Shown in pieces: positions 20,111 to 31,800 of a DNA stretch of 64,000 bases; position 1 is the first letter of the stretch, and every line of letters begins with the position of its first letter. This DNA comes from Chaenocephalus aceratus (taxonomy: Eukaryota; Chordata; Actinopteri; Perciformes; Channichthyidae), in assembly GCA_023974075.1 (NCBI GenBank), contig CM043790.1, positions 19,545,883 through 19,609,882 on the forward strand, written 5' to 3'. The notes beneath the pieces were generated by a model. That model had not been told where the DNA came from and did not search any database. It worked only from the letters and a program-made list of their open reading frames with translations. A program made the position numbers and the translations under genes.

Positions 20111-23100
20111 CCATGTGTTTACAGTGCTTACTTGTTGTGACTACACACGGTATTACATAAAGTGCATTTTTAGTCTTTGCTGCTGTTGCATTCAACAGTG
20201 TCTCACCTAAAATGATCAACATAGCATGGTTTTACATGAGTTGGACAGCCAAACATAGTTCAGAAGAAGATAAAGCTGTCTTCCTTTCATTTTAGCTTCA
20301 CATCAGTCTCTCAGTGTCTGCCCTGTTTGATACATATCTTGCTCTATTTCCCCATTGGAACCACAGGAATGGTCATGGAGTCATTGACACACACTGATTA
20401 GCAGGGCTTAGGTCTAAAAATATGACATATAGTTTTCCTCGATTGTGACTCTTAGCTGCTCAGGAAAATAATAATTTAATTGCATTTGCTTGCTACTCTT
20501 TTTTGTCCTCGTCTGGAGTATTTTGTCATTATGATGTTACATTTCTGCTTGGATGAGCAGAGTATCCTCACAGCTGGGCTTTAGGTACGATACAGCCCAA
20601 CGGATGATGGGAAGGTAGGAAGCAGTGAAGTGAAGTGACTCACATCACATTCAGCTGAAGGGCCCTTTCCCTGTCAAGCTTGATTTAGCACCAACTGTCA
20701 TCCTGTTTTAGAGGTAATGCCACTTATTCTACCGAATATGCATATATCAGACCAGGTGACAGAACATAGTAATTAAGGCTCTCTATAATACATCACAACA
20801 GCGTGTGCGCTCTCCTTAAGTATCGCTCACATCAATGTAGTTGACTGGAATAGGCATTTCAGGCTGATGTTATTGACAATTGAATGAGTTAAACTGAATT
20901 GATATTGTCCCAACATTTGTCTTGATTGTGTTTTGTTTATGTTTGCCTGCACCATTAACTCATTCCCCCTGTTATTATGGTGCAATACCACTGGCGTATG
21001 TGAGGCATATGCTTCCATCAAACTCTCATTAACCTTGTGTCTGATTATGTCCTGCGTGGTGAGATTACTCTCTGAGATTCCCTTCACACAACAGAGTGGC
21101 CATTTACTGCTCGATGATGATTAACAGTCAAAACAAACAGTTGCCCTCCTGGCTGAGCTCAGACAACTGTGACTGCAAAATGGTCTTTAGGTCCTGGTGA
21201 AAACAAAACATTATTTTCTAGATTTTTATTTTCAAAGTTGGAAAGATTATACACATTTTCACAATCGGTGAAGGTCCTGGTGTTTTGAAAGGATAAAAAA
21301 TAAGCTTATTAGTTTTCAGCTGAAAGAGAAGATTGATAGCGCTTTCATGTTTGTGGTGCTAAATATTGTATTTTATTGTGTAAATCTGTACAAAATCCAA
21401 AGTGTAAAGATAACAAATCTGAAATGTTACTTTAATTTGTACGGCTAAGATGAACGAAATATAAATGTGTCAGTTAGTGAGCTTTTTTGAGGTCCAGATA
21501 GGCCAATTTCGTTACCTTCAGTCAGGTCCATTCTAGCTGTTTTCCAACTATGTCTTCCTGCTAAGCTGACTATGCTGCTGGTTGTAACTTCACATTTAAC
21601 ATTCAGACATGTGAGTGGTATTACCCCTTGTATCTAATACCTAGCAAGAAAGCAAATGACAGAGTTCCCAAAACATCCTTTAAACCTAAAAGGCCTGATT
21701 GCTTCTGACTTTGACACATTCACTGTAACTCCTTGAGCTGTACAGTGCCTTGCATTTTTTTATTTAATGCAGGATATTGTTTAGATTTCGCTGGTAACAG
21801 TATTGGAGTCATTTCACATGTGGCACCGCCATACCTCCCTAGCTTACTATTTCTTGTCAGAAAATGAACACAGAGCTAGCTCGATAAACTGGTTTATCTG
21901 CCTTGATTTGTGTATTGATTTACAAAGTCAGAGCCATATGTCCTATACAAACAAACATTCCAACATGATTTGACTTGTTTTCTTGCAGAGCTCAAAGTCA
22001 TTCTTCCTGATTGAGATTAACACAATTTTAATGTTAAGAATCTTCTTCGCACAACATTTGTATGGTATCATTTTCAGTGTGAATATGATATCTGGAACAA
22101 GGAATGACTCATACAGAGGAGTCAAAGGAGCATTAGACTGCCCGTATACAAGAATCATCAGTGATCACCTTTTATTTTAATTACCTCATTCGACAAGATG
22201 AGGAGATGAGCTTAGAGATGCCCTTTTTTTGAGGGGATAATGTACGTGAACTAACATACATTAAAGTCTTCCGTGCTTTTACGCTGGTCTTTAAAACAAT
22301 TGCAAAAGACCAAAAAGTTAAACACATTTTCAGCAGTTAGATTAAATAAATCTCTTACGTAAAGAAGTTCAAAGGGCATTTTGACAGTTCTTGTACCCAT
22401 TATTTATATTTAACACAATTTCCAAAACATGTACTGTTTTTCACACTCAATTTCCTTTCCTCCCATTTGGATCTTTTCTTATTAACAGGCCTATGACGAG
22501 ATCCATTAACACTGGCCAGAGAGAGAGAAGCAGACATATTTTTTAAATGCCATAAGATGGAGAGCTATCTATTTTTAACATAGAGTGAAGTGCTGAAGGT
22601 CAACAATTTCACAGCAGTGGTGGGACCTCCCCTTTCCTCAGACAGCAAATAAGTGACGTGTGTTTACACAATCTGAATTGATGGACTTAAGTAATTCATG
22701 CCACACAATTAAAAAATTTAATTGACGTGGATAAATGGGGCGAGGGTCCTCCAAAATGGTGAGCTATCTGTTTGCATTCATTACGAGTCTCATACAGTTT
22801 GCTGACGTGCGAGCATGTGATTAATATTTGTTTTTATTTCATTCAAGCTCTGAGTTAACACACAGCAATCAATATTTAATTATTTCAGTGAATATTTATA
22901 ATTACATTGTGAGAAAGTAATAGGTTAGCAGCACAATGGCCCAGATTCTCTCATTGTGTGAGAAAGGAAAAGTAAATATGTAGCTATTCATTTCAGTGAA
23001 GACAGAGCAGTGTTGAGAAACTATAAGCAAGGATCAACCTATTGAACAAGTTGTGTACCCGGTCAAGCAGGAATTAAATAAGCATTTGTTGTTAAACTGC

Positions 23101-23255
23101 ATTGTATAAGCACAACACGTTCTGTAAAGGACAGGCTAAAATAATCCTTTACAGCACTTTGAGGAAAATCATATAAATATACTTACACAATAATCATTCT
23201 CATATTCATGGAAGATTAGTCATGCAATTGCTTTTTAATGAAGTTTGTTTGTTCG
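20111..23255. other. Intergenic or intronic AT-rich sequence, no gene recognised
   Basis: No coding region is supportable. The stretch is low in recognisable repeats compared with its surroundings. The segment at about 22480-22960 is rich in TAAT-core and palindromic AT motifs of the kind seen in vertebrate conserved non-coding elements. Conservation cannot be judged from one sequence. Confidence 0.45.
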
Positions 23256-23424
23256 TAGCCTTTATTTAACCAGGTGACAATCCCATTGAGATCAACGATC
23301 TCTTTTTCAAGGGAGACCTGCAGCACATTGGTTACACATAAAAACAACAGAAAACAAAAAGGACATCAATACAACATAATTACAGGGGTATACATTAGCA
23401 ACCTATTCACAATGACAGATATCT

Positions 23425-24179
23425 TTTTTTTTTTTTTTATTGAGTCAGGCACAATGAGTTTACATTTATACAGTCAATATTTTTATTTATTTTTCCCCTT
23501 TCCCTCCCTCCCGGTCCTAGCTAGTAAAATAAATAACTAACTAAATAAATAAGATAGATACCTGTATAGGTAAAAGTAAAGTAATATAGAAGATAATATT
23601 AAAAGAAAATGTATAGATAAGGGAATAAAGAATAGTAACAGTAATACTTGTACCCATATACTCATATGTATACCCACATGTTCACATGCACATACATACA
23701 CGTACCTACCTACATACATACATGTATACAAAGACAGAACAAATAAATAAAAATAAATAAAATAAAAAAAATTAATATAAAAAGAGACACAAGGAAAAAA
23801 AAAAAACAAAGAAAAAAAAAAAACATACATTCGTAGTTCCCCCTCTTTCTCCTTAATGTAGTGTCTTAAGTTCAGCTATGTAGGCTATCATAGAGCCCCA
23901 GACAGATTCAAATAGTTTTGAGGAGCCCCTCAGGTTATATTTAATCTTCTCCAAGTTCAGGTACAACATTAGATCTTTAAGCCATTGAGATGCTTTAGGT
24001 GGTATAGAAGATTTCCATTCTAGGAGTATTCTTCTTCGTGCTAAAAGAGATGCAAAGGCTATACTGTCCTTAGTTTTCCTCTTCAACATTCGGTGGCCAG
24101 GTATTACTCCAAAAATGGCAGTTTCTGCACATGGTGTCAATACCACGTCCAAGGCCTCAGTAAGGTGATTGAAAATGCT
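23425..24179 (-). mobile_element. 5'-truncated L1-type LINE fragment with poly(A) tail and 12-bp target duplication
   Basis: TGACAGATATCT occurs exactly at 23413-23424 and 24180-24191. A poly(T) run at 23424-23438 is the poly(A) tail of a minus-strand insertion. The body encodes the C terminus of an L1 ORF2 protein. It is inserted in the 3' end of CR1-like copy A. Confidence 0.88.
23853..24152 (-). pseudogene. L1-type ORF2 C-terminal fragment
   Basis: The frame reads IAFASLLARRRILLEWKS, then PPKASQWLKDLMLYLNLEK and the RGSSKLFESVW segment. This is the helical C-terminal tail seen in fish L1/Tx1-type ORF2 proteins, where small hydrophobic and Arg residues precede W..S and the LEKI..LRGS segment. 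It lacks RT and endonuclease because of 5' truncation, and it ends at a natural stop before the poly(A) tail. Confidence 0.65.
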
Positions 24180-24191
24180 TGACAGATATCT

Positions 24192-24756
24192 AATAACATT
24201 TCATCTATCCAAGCTTTAAAATGATGCAAGGGAACCAAAACGCTCAGTTTAAAAAAAATGTGCATCGTGTTCCAAGCTAGAGGAGCAGCACACATAAAAA
24301 CGTTAGTACCTAAAACAGTCCTAGCACTTGGCACATGTAATAAAAACACATCCTGGGATCTCAGGCAATAGCTACTTGCCACTCTCTGTGAGATCAAAGA
24401 GCATATATAAGTTGGTAGTTTACCCAACATGGCTTTATAGATAAACATGTACCAATGACTGAGCCTCTGTACAGTTAGTGAAGGCAAACCTGCCTTGGCA
24501 TACAGGGTACAGTGATGAGTATGTGCTTTACAGTTAGCAACACATCTCAGTACACTGTGATAGGCGGCATCTAACTTTTCCAGGCAATGGGCAAGTGCAT
24601 TCATATAGATCAAATCACCATAGTCCAGCACAGGTAAAAAGGTCACAGTGACTAGCCTTTTCCTGGCCTCAAGTGAGAAACAGGACTTGTTTCTGAAAAA
24701 GAAACCTAGTCTAACCCTCAGCTCTTTAAGCAGCTTATTGACATGAAGTTTAAAAG
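24192..24756 (-). pseudogene. RT C-terminal region of CR1-like LINE copy A
   Basis: Minus-strand residues from LTFKLHVNKLLKELRVR through EARKRLVTVTFLPVLDYGD, KAGLPSLTVQRLSHWY and FMCAAPLAWN match copy B (25352-26071) almost residue for residue, so the family is the same. The upstream half of the RT lies beyond the L2 insertion, at 28871-29131. The region runs into the L1 insertion at its 3' side. Confidence 0.75.
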
Positions 24757-25195
24757 TAAGGCAAGGCAAGGCAAGTTTATTTATATAGCACCTTTCAACA
24801 CAAGGCACTTCAAGGTGCTTTACAAAAATGAAAGACATTCAGACAAAGGCATTTAAAAACAGTAAAAGATAATAAAAGAAACATTAAAAGAAAAAATACA
24901 TGAATAAAAAGTACATGAATAAAAAGTTACAGTGCAGTTTAAGATCTGAATAGTTCACACAGAAGTTCCACTTTACTGATGAACACAACGGCTCAGTTTC
25001 AATTAAAAGCAGCGACAAAAAGATAAGTCTTCAGCCTGGATTTAAAAGTAGTAAGACTTGTAGCGGACCTGCAGGTTTCTGGAAGTTTGTTCCAGATATT
25101 TGGAGCATAATAACTGAACGCTGCTTTACCATGTTTAGTTCTGACTCTGGGGACAGAAAGCTGACCAGTCCCTGAAGACCTGAGAGATCTGGATG

Positions 25196-27160
25196 GTTCA
25201 TTTCATTTCATTTCATTTCAAACCTTTATTTATTCAGATTGGTCCCTTGAGATCATAGATCTCTTTTTCAAGGGAGACCTGCAGCATATAGGTTCCACAT
25301 GAAACATAAAACAATAAAGGACATTATACATTATATTTACAGGATACATAGTTATAGACATTTACAAGTGCCCATTGTATCAGCAAGCATTTCATTTACC
25401 CTAGCTTTAAAAACATGCAGAGGAATGAGATTGCTCAGTTTCAATTCTTGCTGAAGATTGTTCCAAGCAAGTGGAGCTGCGCACATAAAAGCTGTCTTAC
25501 CTAAGACAGTCCTTGCTCTTGGCACATCTAACAAGACCACATCATGTGACCTCAGACAATAGCTGCTTGCAACTCTCTGTGTGATCAGCGAGCAGATATA
25601 ATACGGGAGTTTACCCAACAAAGCTTTATAGATAAAAGTGTACCAGTGACTGAGTCTCCGTACAGAGAGTGATGGTAAACCTGCCTTGGTATACAGTGTA
25701 CAGTGATGTGTAAGCGCTTTACAATTTGTGACAAATCTCAGAGCACTGTGATATGCAGCATCCAATTTGCTCAGGTAATTGGCCGGTGCATTCATATACA
25801 ACAAATCCCCATAGTCCAGCACAGGTAAAAAGGTCACAGTGACTAGCCTTTTCCTGGCCTCAAGCGAGAAACAGGACTTGTTTCTGAAAAAGAAACCTAG
25901 CCTAACCCTCAGTTTTTTAAGCAGGTTAATGACATGAAGTTTAAAAGAGAGACAATCATCAAGCCAGATACCCAGGTATTTGTAACAGGCAACAACTTCA
26001 AGTTTTGTTCCTTGCGTAGTTACAATATCTAAAACAGGCTCTGGTGTCTTTTTAGCTTTTGAAAAGAGCATTACCTTGGTTTTCTCAACATTTAAAAGAA
26101 GCTTTAATTCAGAGAGCTAAGTCTGAATAGTGTTAAAAACAGCTTGTAATTTAACACCAGCCTCCTGAATGGAGGGACCTGCACAGTACATCACAGTATC
26201 ATCCGCATAAAAATGTAAAGTAGCTTCATCCACATTTTCACCTACGCTGTTAATATATATGGAGAATAAAAGTGGTCCTAAAACAGAACCTTGTGGTACA
26301 CCATTAGAAATGTTTAACCATTCAGAAGACAGTCCATCAAAGTGAACACATTGGGACCTTTCAGAGAGGTAGTTCACAAACCACCCCACTGCATTGCTGG
26401 ATATGCCAATACTGAGTAGCCTCTGCTTTAAAATGCAATGATCAACGGTGTCAAATGCTTTGGAAAGGTCAATAAACAGAGCTGCACAACTCTGCTTATT
26501 ATCTAAAATAGTAGTAATGTCATTTACCACTTTCATTGTGGCGGTGATGGTGCTGTGTTGCTTTCTGAATCCTGACTGATGCTCAGACAGGATATCATTT
26601 ATACATAAAAACTCCTTTACTTGTTCACTCACAAGGCGTTCGAGCACCTTAGCCAGAACTGACAATTTAGAAATTGGCCTATAGTTATTTAAAATAGTTG
26701 CCTCCCCTCCTTTTAGTAAAGGCAAGACATGAGCAGACTTCCATACTTTTAGAATTGTGTTCGTGCTGAGGGAGAGGTTAAAAAGAGAAGTAAGAGGTGG
26801 AGCAATAAAATCTGCAGCCATCTTTAAAAAGAAAGGTTCTACGTTGTCCGGGCCAGCCGGTTTCCTAGGATCTAACTTGGATAATGCTTCATGAACAATA
26901 CCAATAGTTAAAGGAGTAAAACTGAAAGGGTTTTCCAGACCACTTTGTTCAGAGTCAAGGATTGGAGCGTTCACAGGAGCCACACAGCCAAACAGAGAGC
27001 CACAAGACACAAAATGCTCATTAAAGCAATTGAGCATAGTAGCCCTGTCTGATATAATGCCAGATGCTGTGGTAAGGCACGGAGGTAGCTCATTTGGGAT
27101 ATCACCAGTGGAAATCGATTTTATGGCTTTCCAAAATTTCCTAGGATTAATCATAATTAA
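25196..27160 (-). mobile_element. CR1/Rex1-like LINE copy B, 5'-truncated, nested in L2
   Basis: Copy B belongs to the same family as copy A and carries RT plus the 3' UTR. The 3' UTR contains the stem AAAGAGATC...GATCTCAAGGGA and ends in a (TGAAA)n tail (ATTTCATTTC on the plus strand, 25196-25220). The 5' truncation is at about 27160, where L2 sequence resumes. Confidence 0.8.
25352..27154 (-). pseudogene. Reverse transcriptase of CR1-like copy B, one nonsense codon
   Basis: The frame runs from the linker (INPRKFWKAIKSIS) through RT motifs: LDPRKPAGPDNVEPFFLK, NNYRPISKLSVLAKVLERLV, HQSGFRKQHSTITAT, LFIDLSKAFDTVDH, NGVPQGSVLGPLLFSIYIN and the catalytic FYADDTVMY. It is closed by TAG at 26117-26119 where copy A has CAG (Gln). 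The same frame then continues to 25352 with NVEKTKVMLF, YKYLGIWLDD and the C-terminal region. No frameshift was seen, so a single nonsense codon is the only coding defect besides the missing endonuclease. Confidence 0.85.
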
Positions 27161-27297
27161 GCAGAAGATCAGAAATGTATTTTGGGCCTAAACCATTCAG
27201 TGCTTTATAAACCAGCAGCAGTATTTTGAAATCTATTCTTTGACACACAGGAAGACAGTGTAAAGATATGAGAACAGGAGTGATGTGATCCACTTTC

Positions 27298-28710
27298 TTA
27301 GTGTTTAGTGAGGACTTGAGCAGCGGCGTTCTGAATCAGCTGCAGCTTTCTAATAGATTTTTTAGTGAGACCTGTAAAGACACCATTACAGTAGTCCAGT
27401 CTACTGAAGATAAAAGCATGGACAAGTTTTTCCAAATCCTGCTGTGACATTAGTCTTTTAATCCTAGATATGTTCTTTAGGTGATAGTAGTCTGATTTAG
27501 TAATTGTTTTAATGTGACTGTTGAAACTCAGGTCAGAGTCCATGACTACACCTAGATTTCTGGCTTTATCTGTTGTTTTGAACATTGCAGGCTGAAGTCC
27601 AGCGCTAACTTTTATACGTTCTGCCTTGGCTCCAAAGACCATTACCTCAGTTTTGTCTTTGTTTAATTGGAGAAAGTTCTGACACATCCAGTCATTGATT
27701 TGTTCAATGCACTTACTCAGTGTTTTAACTGGAGAATAGTCTCCTGGTGAAATGGTTATGTAAATTTGTGTGTCATCTGCATAGCTATGGTAACTTATTT
27801 TGTTGTTTTTCATTATCTGAGCCAGTGGTAGCATGTAGATGTTAAAGAGAAGAGGCCCCAAGAAGGAGCCTTGAGGAACCCCACATGTCATATTTGTCAA
27901 CTCAGATGTGTATTTACCTATAGAAACAAAGTTGTTTCTGTCCTTTATGTAGGATTCAAACCAATTTAGAACTGTTTCCGAAAGTCCCACCCAGTTTTCT
28001 AGTTGGTCTGGTAATATGTTGTGGTCAACAGTGTCAAACGCAGCACTGAGATCTAATAATACTGACACTGAAGTTCTGCCACTGTCTGTGTTTAAGTGGA
28101 TGTCATTGAAGACCTTTACAAGAGCAGACTCAGTGCTGTGGTTTGGACGAAATCCTGACTGGAACACATCCACACAGCTATTTAAATGCAAGAAATTACT
28201 CCACTGTTGAAAGACTACTTTTTCAATGATTTTACCTAGAAATGGGAGGTTTGATATGGGCCTGCAATTGTTCATTACTGAAGCGTCTAGATTATGCTTT
28301 TTTAAGAGCGGTTTAATGACTGCAGTTTTCAGGGCCTGTGGAAAAACACCTGAGTGAAGAGACTTGTTTACTATATGAAGTAGATCTGAGGCCATGCAAG
28401 GAAAAATATTTTTGAAAAACCCTGTTGGAATAATATCAAGGCAGCAAGAGGAGGATTTCAGAAGTTGTATAATGTCCTCTAGGTTTTTATCATTAATCTG
28501 ATGGAATTGTGTCATGGTGTTTGAATTGATATTAGGTGGACACAGAGACAAAACATTTGCTGTTCCTGATGCAGAGGCACTGACTGCTTGTCTGATTTTC
28601 TGAATTTTGTCAGTGAAGAAGGAGGCAAATTCATTGCACTTCCTGGTGGATAGAAATTCAGAGGCTTCTGACACTGGGGGGTTAGTTAGTCTGTCGACGG
28701 TAGCGAACAA
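27298..28710 (-). pseudogene. L2-type LINE reverse transcriptase
   Basis: The 470-codon frame contains the complete RT core: NNCRPISNLPFLGKIIEKV, FQSGFRPNHSTESALVKV, VLLDLSAAFDTVDHNIL, CGVPQGSFLGPLLFNIYML, catalytic YADDTQIY, LQLNKDKTEVMVFG and FSRLDYCNGVFTGLTKKS. These are diagnostic of the fish L2 group. The frame shifts near 27300; the continuation (VDHITPVL...LPVCQRIDFKILL) lies in another frame down to about 27165, where copy B interrupts it. The endonuclease is absent because of 5' truncation at about 28848. Confidence 0.85.
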
Positions 28711-28870
28711 GGCACGTGCGTTGTTTTTGTTTTTGGCAATGATATCAGAGAAGAAAGACTATCGGGCACATTTAAATTCCAAATTATAAAGGCCAAGTCT
28801 CTCTTTATAGATTTCAAAGTGCACCTGGAGATTTGTTTTAGACAAGTAAGTCAATCATCAAGCCATATAC

Positions 28871-29848
28871 CTAGGTATTTATAACAGGTAACCACTTATA
28901 GTACTTGTCCTTGCATAGTGACAATATCCAAAGCAGTCTCTGGAGTCTTTTTTGCTTTTGAAAAAGCATTACCTTGGTTTTCTCAACATTTAAAAGAAGC
29001 TTAATCTCAGCAAGCTGAGTCTGAATAATGTTAAAAACAGCCTGTAATTTAACACCAGCCTCCTTAACTGAGGGACCTGCACAATACATCACGGTATCAT
29101 CCGCATACAAATGTAAAGTAGCTTCATCCACATTTTCACCTAAACTGTTGATATAGAGAATAAAAGTGGACCTAAAACAGAACCTTGGGGAACACCATTA
29201 GCAATTTTCAACCACTCAGAAGTGAGCCCATCAAAGTGAACACATTGGTAGTTCACAAACCACCCCACTGCATGGCTGGATATGCCAATACTGAGTAGCC
29301 TCTGCTTTAAGATGCGATGATCGACGGTATCAAACGCTTTGGAAAGGTCAATAAATAGGGCTGCACAACTCTGCTTATTATCTAAAATATTCGTAATGTC
29401 ATTCACCACTTTCATTGTCGCAGTGATGGTGCTATGTTGCTTTCTGAAGCCTGACTGATGTTTAGATATCATTCTTACATAAAAACTCCTTTACTTGTTC
29501 ACTCACTAGGCGTTCGAGCACCTTCGCCAGAACTGATAATTTAGAGATTGGCCTATAGTTATTTAAAATAGTTGCTTCCCCTCCTTTTAGCAAAGGCAAG
29601 ACATAAGCTGACTTCCATACTTTTGGAATTGCATTTGTGCCGAGGGAGAAATTAAAAAGAGTAGTAAGAGGTGGAGCAATAAAATCTGCAGCTATCTTTA
29701 AAAAGAAAGGTTCTACGTTGTCCGGGCCAGCCGGTTTCTTAGGATCTAACTTAGATAATGCTTCATGAACAACATTAACAGTAAAAGGAGTACAACTGAA
29801 AGGGTTTTCCAGACCACATTGTTCAGAGTCACGGATTGGGGTGTTCAC
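28871..29848 (-). pseudogene. Reverse transcriptase N-terminal and core region of CR1-like copy A
   Basis: Three overlapping frames on the minus strand give the same motifs as copy B: LDPKKPAGPDNVEPFFLK, NNYRPISKLSVLAKVLERLV, KHQSGFRKQHSTITAT, LFIDLSKAFDTVDH, NGVPQGSVLGPLLFSI and LYADDTVMYCAG. Small deletions shift the frame at about 29465 and 29150, and a segment equivalent to YLSERS is missing. It ends at the junction with the L2 insertion near 28849. Confidence 0.8.
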
Positions 29849-29855
29849 AGAAACA

Positions 29856-30106
29856 GAGTTATGATAGAATCAAACATAGAACTTAGATTTTTTTTTTAAC
29901 TTGATTATTATTATTTATTTATTATTGTGATGCTTTGAACTATTTATAGTGTACATTGGAATTATCCACATCTGTGCTCCCGGGTGTATCTGTGTGTTTT
30001 CTTCTTGTATGTTCCTGCCTGTGTACATGAAATAAGCTGCTGCTCATAACCAATTGCCCCTTGCGGGATTAATAAAGTTGTTGATTGATTGATTGATTGA
30101 TTGATT
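29856..30106 (+). repeat. Retroposon 3' tail with (TTGA)n, inserted in copy A
   Basis: Plus-strand sequence ending GCGGGATTAATAAAGTTG followed by about five TGAT units. The AATAAA and short tandem tail are those of a non-LTR or SINE 3' end. It breaks the LINE linker frame between about 29855 and 30107. No coding part is present. Confidence 0.6.
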
Positions 30107-30327
30107 GAGAACCGCAGGACACAAAATGCTTATTAAAGCAATTTAACATGGTAGCCCTGTCCGATATAGTGCCAGATGCTGTGGTAAGGCACGGAGGTAG
30201 CTCATTACGGATCTCACCGGTGGATATCGATTTTATGGTTTTCCAACATTTCCTAGGATTATTTAGGTTTTCTGTGGTAACTGACAAATAGTACTTCGAC
30301 TTAGCACTTTTGACATGTGAAATGAAG

Positions 30328-31434
30328 CTATTGCCTAAAACGCAGCCATTCTACCTCTGAGCCTGATTGCCTAGCCTTTGCCCAGGCCTTGTTTCTCTCA
30401 TACAGAAGACTGGACAGTTCAGCAGAAAACCAAGGATTGTCACGTCCCTTTACTCTAAATGTACGCAGGGGTGCATGTCTATCAATGATCTCCATAAAAC
30501 CAAGATAAAAATAAGACCATGCAGTTTCTACATTAGCACACAGATCGATTTTTCCCCAATCAAAGCCAAACAGATCATGTACAAAACCCTGCTCCACAAC
30601 ATGTTGTATGTCTCTCTTAATGATAATACGAGGTTTAACTTTTTGGACCTTAGTGTCCCTAATTGTGGCTACAGCACAGTGGTCACTCACATCATTCGCA
30701 AATACTCCCACAGATGAGTATTTGTGGGGAACATTAGTTAGAATGAGATCAATTAGGTAGGATTTATTAGGGGACTTAATGTTAGGGCGAGTAGGACTGT
30801 CAACAATCTGAGTAACATTCAAAGAGATACAAAGGTTTTTAAAATCCTCTGACACTGCAGTTAACCAGTCCCAGTTAAAATCACCAAGTAGCACTATTTC
30901 CTTATAGTCTAGTTGCGATAAAATATTTGCTAGTGAAGACAAGGAGTCCTTGACAGCTGAGGGGGTTCTGTAACAGCCCACCACCATGACCTGTTGACCC
31001 TTTGCCACTTCTATATTTAAGGCTAAACATTTGAATTGCTTACTGATAGATTTGGAAACGAATGTGGTTACACTGAACATATTCCTAACATAAATGGCAA
31101 CGCCACCACCTTTATTAGGCCGGTCGGTACGATGCACATTATAACCATTTAAGGATATGTCAGAGGCCAAAATAGATTTATTTAGCCATGTTTCTGATAA
31201 AACAATGACATCAGCGTCAGTCGAGCTTGCCCAAATGCGGACAAAATCTAGTTTACCTAACAGACTGCGCACATTCAAGTGGATGAAACCCAACCCAGAC
31301 CTAGCTTTAAAATCAGCAGGAGTAGCGATCTGACTACTACTACTACTGGGCGGACCAGGGTTAGGTTGTACATTTCCTGACAGTAATAACAACAACAAAA
31401 ACAGGCATCTTTTCCTCTTAAACGACACACATAC
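30328..31434 (-). pseudogene. AP-type endonuclease domain of CR1-like LINE copy A, with 2A-like leader
   Basis: A frame of 368 codons starts at ATG 31434 (MCVSFKRKR; an in-frame GTG lies at 31428). It opens with a hydrophobic run LLLLLL and SGNVQPNPGP, a 2A-like motif. The endonuclease/exonuclease/phosphatase fold follows: FIHLNVRSL, VIVLSETWL, GGGVAIYV, VVGCYRTPS, LLGDFNWDW (catalytic Asp and Asn), LIDLILTN and VSDHCAV (catalytic Asp-His). It nicks target DNA for reverse transcription. The frame is intact over the whole domain, but downstream RT sequence is broken by insertions, so the element is dead. There is no ORF1 product I can recognise upstream. Confidence 0.8.
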
Positions 31435-31800
31435 ATTGTCATCTACTTTAGAATCACCGGAAAACTCTGTGAGAGTGTGATTAGAGCTGAAGAACCATCA
31501 TCGCAGGCAAACAAAAAATACAAACGTATTTTGTCGAACTGATTGCCTGTGACAAGGTAACCGGTAATTGTTTGTGTAGCACTCCCGATCCTTTGCACGG
31601 GATGCTCACCGCGGACGGTGAAGTACATTTGATGCTTACAGAACTTTAAAAGAAAAGCAAACTTAAAAATGTTACTCTTTCTGAAGCTTTCATCACCCTC
31701 AACAAGGTCAATTGTAGCAAAGGGAACTGAAGTAAATATTGCTGTATTGTTTGTCTCTTTAGATTCAGAGAAATTAGGGGGTACAGTGGACAAGTTAGAA

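Larger units (their letters stand above)
24757..28848 (-). mobile_element. L2-type LINE, 5'-truncated, inserted in CR1-like copy A and split by copy B
   Basis: The two parts are 27161-28848 (RT) and 24757-25195 (C terminus, 3' UTR and (GGCAA)n-like tail). It interrupts copy A between the WLDD (28860 side) and SFKLH (24756 side) codons. A short AAGTAAG is shared by the two junctions. Removing copy B joins GPKYISDLL to the downstream YYAPNIWNKLPETC region. Confidence 0.75.
23260..31800 (-). mobile_element. CR1/Rex1-like LINE copy A, near full length, with four internal insertions
   Basis: The pieces on the minus strand, from 5' to 3', are endonuclease (31434-30328), linker (30287-30107), RT (29848-28871), RT C-terminal region (24756-24192) and 3' UTR (23424-23260). 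They are separated by a 3'-tail fragment (29856-30106), an L2 LINE (24757-28848) that carries LINE copy B, and an L1 fragment (23425-24179). The 3' end has the stem AAAGAGATCG...GATCTCAATGGG. The 5' boundary is not defined; about 31800 is a guess. Confidence 0.7.

Noticed and set aside
31443..31793. 116-codon minus-strand frame as an ORF1 of LINE copy A
   Set aside because: Position is suitable, but no zinc knuckle, RRM, PHD or esterase-like motif is visible; could be 5' UTR or host sequence.
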